Shown one piece after another: positions 59,171-64,000 of a stretch of DNA of 64,000 bases. The notes beneath the pieces were generated by a model. The model was not told where the DNA came from. It saw nothing but the letters and a program-made list of their open reading frames with translations, and searched no databases. The stretch lies in assembly GCF_001411555.2 (NCBI RefSeq), contig NC_049909.1, positions 19,206,623 through 19,270,622 on the forward strand. The letters run 5' to 3'. The translations under genes were made by a program, and so were the position numbers. The stretch's first letter is position 1. Every line of letters starts with the position of its first letter. Source of the DNA: Juglans regia (taxonomy: Eukaryota; Streptophyta; Magnoliopsida; Fagales; Juglandaceae).

Positions 59171-60059
59171 TTTATATATATATATATATAGATGACTCCT
59201 GTGGTAGAGCAGCCTTCTCCAAGCCAATTTCTAAGTATCAGACAAACAAGACAAAATTATATATATATTTATATAAAAAGGAAAATTATAGGTTTTTAGT
59301 ATTGTGTTTGTTTATTTTTTCTATATTTTTTTAAAATACATAAAAAATGCTTTAAAAACAGGAAGAAAAAAAAAAGCTTGCCCTATCGGTACAAATTCTC
59401 GGTGGATTTTCTCGGTGGCCCTAGCAGCTTCTACAAAAAAATGATAATTTCATTTGGTATATACTCCTCTCACGCGAAATACCCAACAAGTGAAAGGGAT
59501 GTGTTTGATGTCATATAACAAAAACCATGGTTTTCCTTCCACAATTATGGAACAGATACGTGATAGACTATCGGAATTTGTATTTATTTTTGTTGCAATA
59601 TCATATTAGATCAAAGAAAGCTCATCCAACATGCTTCTGCTGCTTTGCAGATATGAAAGAGTCCACGACCCGTTAGATCCAATAGTTTAGACAGTTTCCC
59701 ATTGAAAACCTTGCATTTCCTTATTTCCTACCACTACTTACCACCTGCCATTGCCATTGTACAAGTAGATAAACTTGATAGATGTTTTTACCATTGTAAA
59801 TGTTTTAAGTATTCAAATGCTGAAAACACATAAGCCTTCTAACCAATCAAACAAGAAAAATAAGACATGCCATCCTTCTGACCTTCCAAATGAAATTCCG
59901 GCCAGAATCAATAAACAATACTTTTGTCAAGATCACAATCTGTTGCTAACAACAAAATCCTTTATGCATTTGCATGCCCAGTTATAGTCCAAACACTAAT
60001 GTACTGGGTACCAAGTTTCTCATTGTTAAATATCGAAGCATATTTCAGTCAAAATTCAA
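59171..60059. other. intergenic, 3' flank of the CX9C gene
   Basis: No gene is supported. The last 200-300 bp probably hold the 3' UTR of the minus-strand CX9C gene that stops at 60060. Confidence 0.45.
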
Positions 60060-60500
60060 TCAAGTTATCTTGCTTGTTGGGTTTGCTTCCTGCTGTTCCT
60101 GATCAGCTAGTGAAAATTTCTTGACTTTCTGCGTAGGAACAAAACAACACAACAATTTCAAACAAAAGAAAAGAAAAAGCAAAAGAGAGCACAAGCGTGT
60201 GTTTGTCTATTGGCCTGCAATCAAGATGAACAAAGAAATAGAACGGTTATGCCAAAGAGCATTTTGTGATGTGTATCATATATAGCATTTTGCACTGTCT
60301 ACTCCCTTCAAAATGCACACCTTCACCTGAGGCCAAGTCTTTTGCAAATGGATTACATTGCATGTCAAATCAAAAATTTTCATCACAGCAGTGTCTGTGC
60401 TACCTTGCCTCAATAATCTATTCATCTTACAGCCAAGCATCACGGTTGAAAGGTCGAAGCCAATTAAGTTCAACCGAGACTTAGGTGGGGTTAAATAGCA

Positions 60501-60531
<31 letters not shown>

Positions 60532-61681
60532 GGAATTAAATGAAAAGTCAATTCTGTTTCACTTCCAGCCTACATAAAACAGAATCAAAAGAATGAAGGG
60601 CATTCTCATCTTCTGTTACCTTTGACAGAAAATACTAAGAAGGTAAATTTAGAGCTTGACAATGGCATTTGAGATGATGTAGCCAAGCAAGCTGTTCTGC
60701 AAATGTGTTAAATTGGCCAGCATGTGCGATAATCAAAAGTTTTATCACCATGATAGAAGCATTGTCTATTCCCCCAAAATTAGTTTGAGAAACAACTGAT
60801 GCATTTATCAGGGAGACAAAAAACAAGGGTACAGAAGAGGCTACTATAGTTAATATTTCTTCAGGCTGACCCTTCTTATAACTTTAATGCAAGTTTTGAA
60901 AAATTCCCCCATTCTTCCATCACCAATTTAACTAAATGCCAAAAAAAAATTGAGACAAACCAAAAAACATTGAGACAGAAAAAAAAAATAGTTGGATAGT
61001 TTCAATAAAGATCTTATGAAAAATGCAAATTCAAATTTTGATTAGCAAAACCATATGAACAGAAGGGAGATGTGAAAGTCATCCTTATCAAGAATCAATA
61101 AAAGATAGTACTTTGGTACCATGGCCGCACATTGATGTCAAATAACTAAAATATTCCAGCTCAATCAAGCCACCCAAACGCTATGACCCACTAATCACAC
61201 TATTAAAATTAGCAAAGATCAAATATTTCTTGCTTGGATAAAACTTCAAAACGACAACCTCCAAACCTAACCCCCCCCCACACCCCCAGGCCCCCCCCCC
61301 CCCCCCCCCAAAAAAAAAAGAGAAAAAGAAGCAACAAATCCGTGATATATAACCCAGAAAACAACCATATACATGTCTGACAGGCAATCGCAATCATATA
61401 GAATACCACTCAATCATCAGATTTTCTTTCGGATAGGTAGAATACTCAAATTTTCATATCAGGGCATGTGCAACTCCACAAATAGCTATAACAACCTGTA
61501 ATTATATACACACAAATAAAGAGAAGGGGGGGGGCACCTTGTTGAGCACGCAGTCTCGCAATGACAGCAACAGGCGGAGGCATTTGTCTTGATCGTATGG
61601 CGATTCGGTGACGCAGTTGAGCAGATCAAGAGCCTCCCTTGCGCACACAGGCTGGCTCTGAGCACCATCAGGTTTATCCAT
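60060..61681 (-). CDS. small twin-CX9C (CHCH/Cox19-like) protein, 70 aa
   Basis: Exons 61681-61538 and 60128-60060, separated by a 1.4-kb intron (GT-AG, phase 0). It is too short and split to show as a long ORF. The sequence has Cys13-X9-Cys23 (CAREALDLLNC) and Cys34-X9-Cys44 (CLRLLLSLRDC), the helical-hairpin fold held by two disulfides. Such proteins are usually imported into the mitochondrial intermembrane space by MIA40/ERV1 and help assemble respiratory complexes. The C-terminal exon is VKKFSLADQEQQEANPTSKIT. I recall similar 70-residue Cox19-family proteins in Arabidopsis, but the exact partner complex is not known to me. The donor site lies next to a G8 run (GTGCCCCCCC). A tandem CACGTG repeat sits 180-245 bp upstream of the start. 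Confidence 0.88.
60500..60531. repeat. (AAAG)n microsatellite
   Basis: About eight AAAG units lie in the intron of the CX9C gene. Confidence 0.95.
61291..61319. repeat. homopolymer block C19A10 in the CX9C intron
   Basis: Nineteen C are followed by ten A, preceded by two further C-runs from 61271. The design matches the C16A20 block at 46250. Confidence 0.8.
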
Positions 61682-61857
61682 TGGGGTTGGGGTTTTAGAT
61701 TAATCGGGGAAAAACCCTTGATATATGATACAGTATACTTATTACTTGGCTCTCAAGAGAAACTTTGGGAAATTTTGACTACCGCTACGTCTGTTTGACC
61801 GTTTGTACACAGTACAGACACTGAAAATGCTGATACAAGCCGCGGACTTTAGCGTTG

Positions 61858-61930
61858 TAGATCCATGCCTCCACGTGTATGTTTAGATCTGCCTCCACGT
61901 GTATGTTTAGATCTGCCTCCACGTTTAAAA
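61858..61930 (-). promoter_or_regulatory. tandem 24-bp repeat with CCACGTGT (ABRE/G-box) motifs upstream of the CX9C gene
   Basis: A unit close to AGATCTGCCTCCACGTGTATGTTT occurs about two and a half times, with GCCTCCACGT at 61867, 61891 and 61915 (24-bp period). The first two units hold a full CACGTG; the third diverges to CACGTTTA. CCACGTGT is the core of abscisic-acid response elements and G-boxes. Confidence 0.65.
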
Positions 61931-62813
61931 TCTTTCACAAAAATATAATTTTTATTAAATTTTATGTAAGTGAATGGGAATTATTTAAAGATTTATTTAA
62001 ATATAATATTTTGAGAGTTTTTTTTTTTTTTTAATGTTTTGGTTTTTGTATTTTTGTATTTTTTCGTGAAAATTTAGATAAAAGTTATAAAATGATTTGA
62101 TATTTTTTTTTGAAAAAAAATTTACATAAATTATAAATTCATTCATTAATCATTACAACTGGCCATTCAACTTTAGGAAATAAATAAGGAATTTGCTTCT
62201 GTGCATGATTTTCTCTAATTTCGATAAAAAAAACTTTTGTCATGCATATAAATATATATACATATTCACTTTTTTAATTATTAAGTAAAAAAAAATTAAA
62301 AATATATAAAATAAAATATATGAGGGGTCAAATTAAAGAGATAAACTCAAACGGCTGGATGACAGTGTTATCGTTTTCTATATATATATATATATATATT
62401 GTTTCCTTTTTCTGAAAATTATACCTTGCCTGGATGGCAGTGCTAGCTCACCCTACCCATTAAAAAGAAAGAAAAAACAACCTCGTTGTTCTCCAAAAAT
62501 AGAGATGAAATGCTCACGATCTCTCTTATTTAACTGAAATTTCCCATTAATAAGCAAATACGTGGACTTTGACAAACCCATGGAAATTTGGAAAACCGCG
62601 AGCCTCTCATGCACAGCAGCACAGGCACATGAAAAGCCGACCACGTGCCGATATAACTGAGCGTAGATCGATGCATGATCTCAACGTTATGTTTTGTTCC
62701 CGCATGTGTTGAGGGAAATCGAGCAAACTATACAACCTCTCCTTCAACACAAAATTAAGATTGGACAGAAAGTATTTTTTGGGGAAATAGCAGAAAAGGG
62801 CAGGGAAGAAAAA
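61931..62813. other. divergent promoter region between CX9C and phytocyanin genes
   Basis: The two genes point away from each other. 62000-62400 is AT-rich, with a TA run near 62377-62398 and an AATGTTAG-type palindrome (CTTTTTTAATTATTAAGTAA). A CACGTG lies at 62642-62647, about 170 bp before the phytocyanin ATG. Confidence 0.5.
62642..62647. promoter_or_regulatory. G-box upstream of the phytocyanin gene
   Basis: A perfect CACGTG in the context ACCACGTGCC lies about 170 bp upstream of the ATG. Functional use is inferred. Confidence 0.35.
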
Positions 62814-63991
62814 ATGGCAAAGATTCATCTAACTTTGTTCCTGTTGGCAGTAATATTTGGCTGCAGCGCTTTTATGGGTTCAGTAAATGCAATGACCCAT
62901 GTTGTTGGAGGAAGCCATGGCTGGCGTGTGCCTGACAACAAAACCTTCTTTGATGAATGGACTAAACCAAGAACGTTTGGTGTTGGCGACAGACTTAGTA
63001 AGTTCATTAATGTCTTTAGCCTCATCATCTGATCTCTTGTTAAAGTTTTTGAGATAATTAAGAGGTATTGATCTACCATATATCTCTCTCACCTTCAATC
63101 CTTTTGGATAAATTGCCCTTTCTTTAGGGAATTTCATCAAGGATTCAACTTTTAAACTAAGTAACAAGCTGTCTAACGATAGACCCATTTGATATTTTGT
63201 ATTGCTTGATTAATAATGATCGATGAGCTTATTTGGGTTTTAATTGGTCGCTAGACCTTCTTATTTTGATGTTTGAATTTTCTGTTTAATTAATGATATG
63301 CATCCGATAAATGCTACAAATATAAAAGAATTATATAAAAATAAATTTACAAAATGATGATGTGCATTAGTTATGATATATTACTTATCACATTAAATCT
63401 CATCATTTTGTAAGTTTATTTTTATGTAATCTCTAGCCTAAAGAATTATTTCTCTGTACATTCTTAAACGTATGAGCATTGCAATTTTTCTTGTTTCGCA
63501 TTTGATTGGTAATGTCAAAAAATATATGGCATAGATTGAAGAACATCGAATAAACCTCAAAGTTTCGCATAGAAGGATCACTAATTAGCACAGCCAAAAT
63601 TGCAGTTTTTCCATACAGGCCAGGGTCGAACAACGTGGTAGTGGTTCACAAGGAAGATTTCGACGTATGCGGTCAAAAGCATGTAATCAACATGTACTAC
63701 AATGGACCAACGATTATGAACCTCACAGAGACTGGGGAATACTTCTATTATTGTGGCGTTGGGAAGCATTGCGAGGCTGGCCAAAAGCTCCACATCCAAG
63801 TCGTCAACGAACAGGGCTCCTCCGGCAAGTCTTCCCCTTTTAAACTTGTCGGCCATGTCAATTCTAAAACTGCTGCACCGGCACCGGCCGCCCTTCCTGA
63901 TCATTTAGATCCTAAATCTTCGGCGACCACCGTTCGTAAGTTTTGCATGGTTTCTGGTCCATTAGCTTTCTTGGTTTCACTGCTCATCTGA
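62814..63991 (+). CDS. phytocyanin (blue-copper-like, early-nodulin-like), 189 aa
   Basis: Exons 62814-62997 and 63606-63991 (GT-AG, in phase). Residues 1-26 form a signal peptide (HLTLFLLAVIFGCSAFMGSV), ending at SVNA. Residues 27-128 form the cupredoxin domain (HVVGGSHGWRVPD, FDEWTKPRTFGVGDRL). Cys83 and Cys117 would form the family's disulfide. Three of the copper-ligand positions are present (Cys111, His116 and Gln121, the last as in stellacyanins), but the first, usually His, is Asn70 (PGSNNVVVV), so copper binding is doubtful. A Ser/Ala/Pro-rich spacer and a hydrophobic C-terminus (GPLAFLVSLLI) suggest a GPI-anchored cell-surface protein. The intron position, just after the GDRL motif, is typical. 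Phytocyanins act at the plasma membrane/wall; the exact role is unknown. Confidence 0.92.
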
Positions 63992-64000
63992 AGTATTGTG

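Noticed and set aside
61181..61409. Gly-rich open frames on the minus strand
   Set aside because: They arise from the C19 and neighbouring C-runs read as poly-G; low complexity inside an intron.
1..64000. CRISPR arrays, operons, rRNA genes or organelle inserts
   Set aside because: No regularly spaced repeats, rRNA signatures or plastid/mitochondrial gene sequences were seen; the window is plant nuclear DNA.

Overview
This window is nuclear DNA of a woody flowering plant. Its genes have plant-specific families, GT-AG introns and AT-rich intergenic DNA full of LTR-retrotransposon remnants, MITEs and an integrated plant pararetrovirus. A MITE family starting with TTTGGATAGT or GTTTGGATAA recurs more than a dozen times. 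That repeat style, as I remember it, suggests Fagales (walnut/pecan/oak relatives), but this placement is tentative. No bacterial, organellar, CRISPR, rRNA or tRNA features were found.

Layout. 1-2886: decayed minus-strand Ty1/copia polyprotein, cut by the window edge. 2.9-7 kb: MITEs and no gene. 7-16.4 kb: two minus-strand genes, a TBL-type polysaccharide O-acetyltransferase (3 coding exons) and a DUF3133/EDR4-like zinc-ribbon protein (5 exons, otherwise fully open but with a TGA at codon 8). 16.4-26 kb: repeats, a single-exon uncharacterised plant gene, and a COP1-interactive-protein-1-like coiled-coil gene. 26-37 kb: gene desert holding a complete 332-bp TRIM element, a 573-bp hAT-type element with perfect 8-bp target duplications, and many MITEs. 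37-43.4 kb: SPA (SUPPRESSOR OF PHYA-105) gene, closest in style to SPA2, 7 coding exons, one apparent GC-AG intron. 44.5-47.7 kb: CMP-sialic-acid-transporter-like nucleotide-sugar transporter (8 exons). 49.4 kb: small DUF7722 gene. 50-55 kb: MITEs and a broken DJ-1-like gene fragment. 55-59.2 kb: decayed endogenous caulimovirid whose movement-protein half is inverted relative to its coat/protease/RT half. 60-61.7 kb: two-exon twin-CX9C protein, with a tandem CACGTG repeat just upstream. 62.8-64 kb: a phytocyanin.

Functionally the striking theme is COP1 light signalling: a CIP1-like protein and an SPA protein (COP1's obligate partner) lie about 12.5 kb apart. From memory of Arabidopsis locus numbers, TBL26/DUF3133 (At4g01080/At4g01090) and the CMP-sialic acid transporter/CIP1 (At5g41760/At5g41790) are neighbour pairs there too, so parts of this gene order look ancient. 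All exon models were built by eye from splice sites and reading-frame continuity; every multi-exon model closes in phase. UTRs and transcription starts are not resolved.
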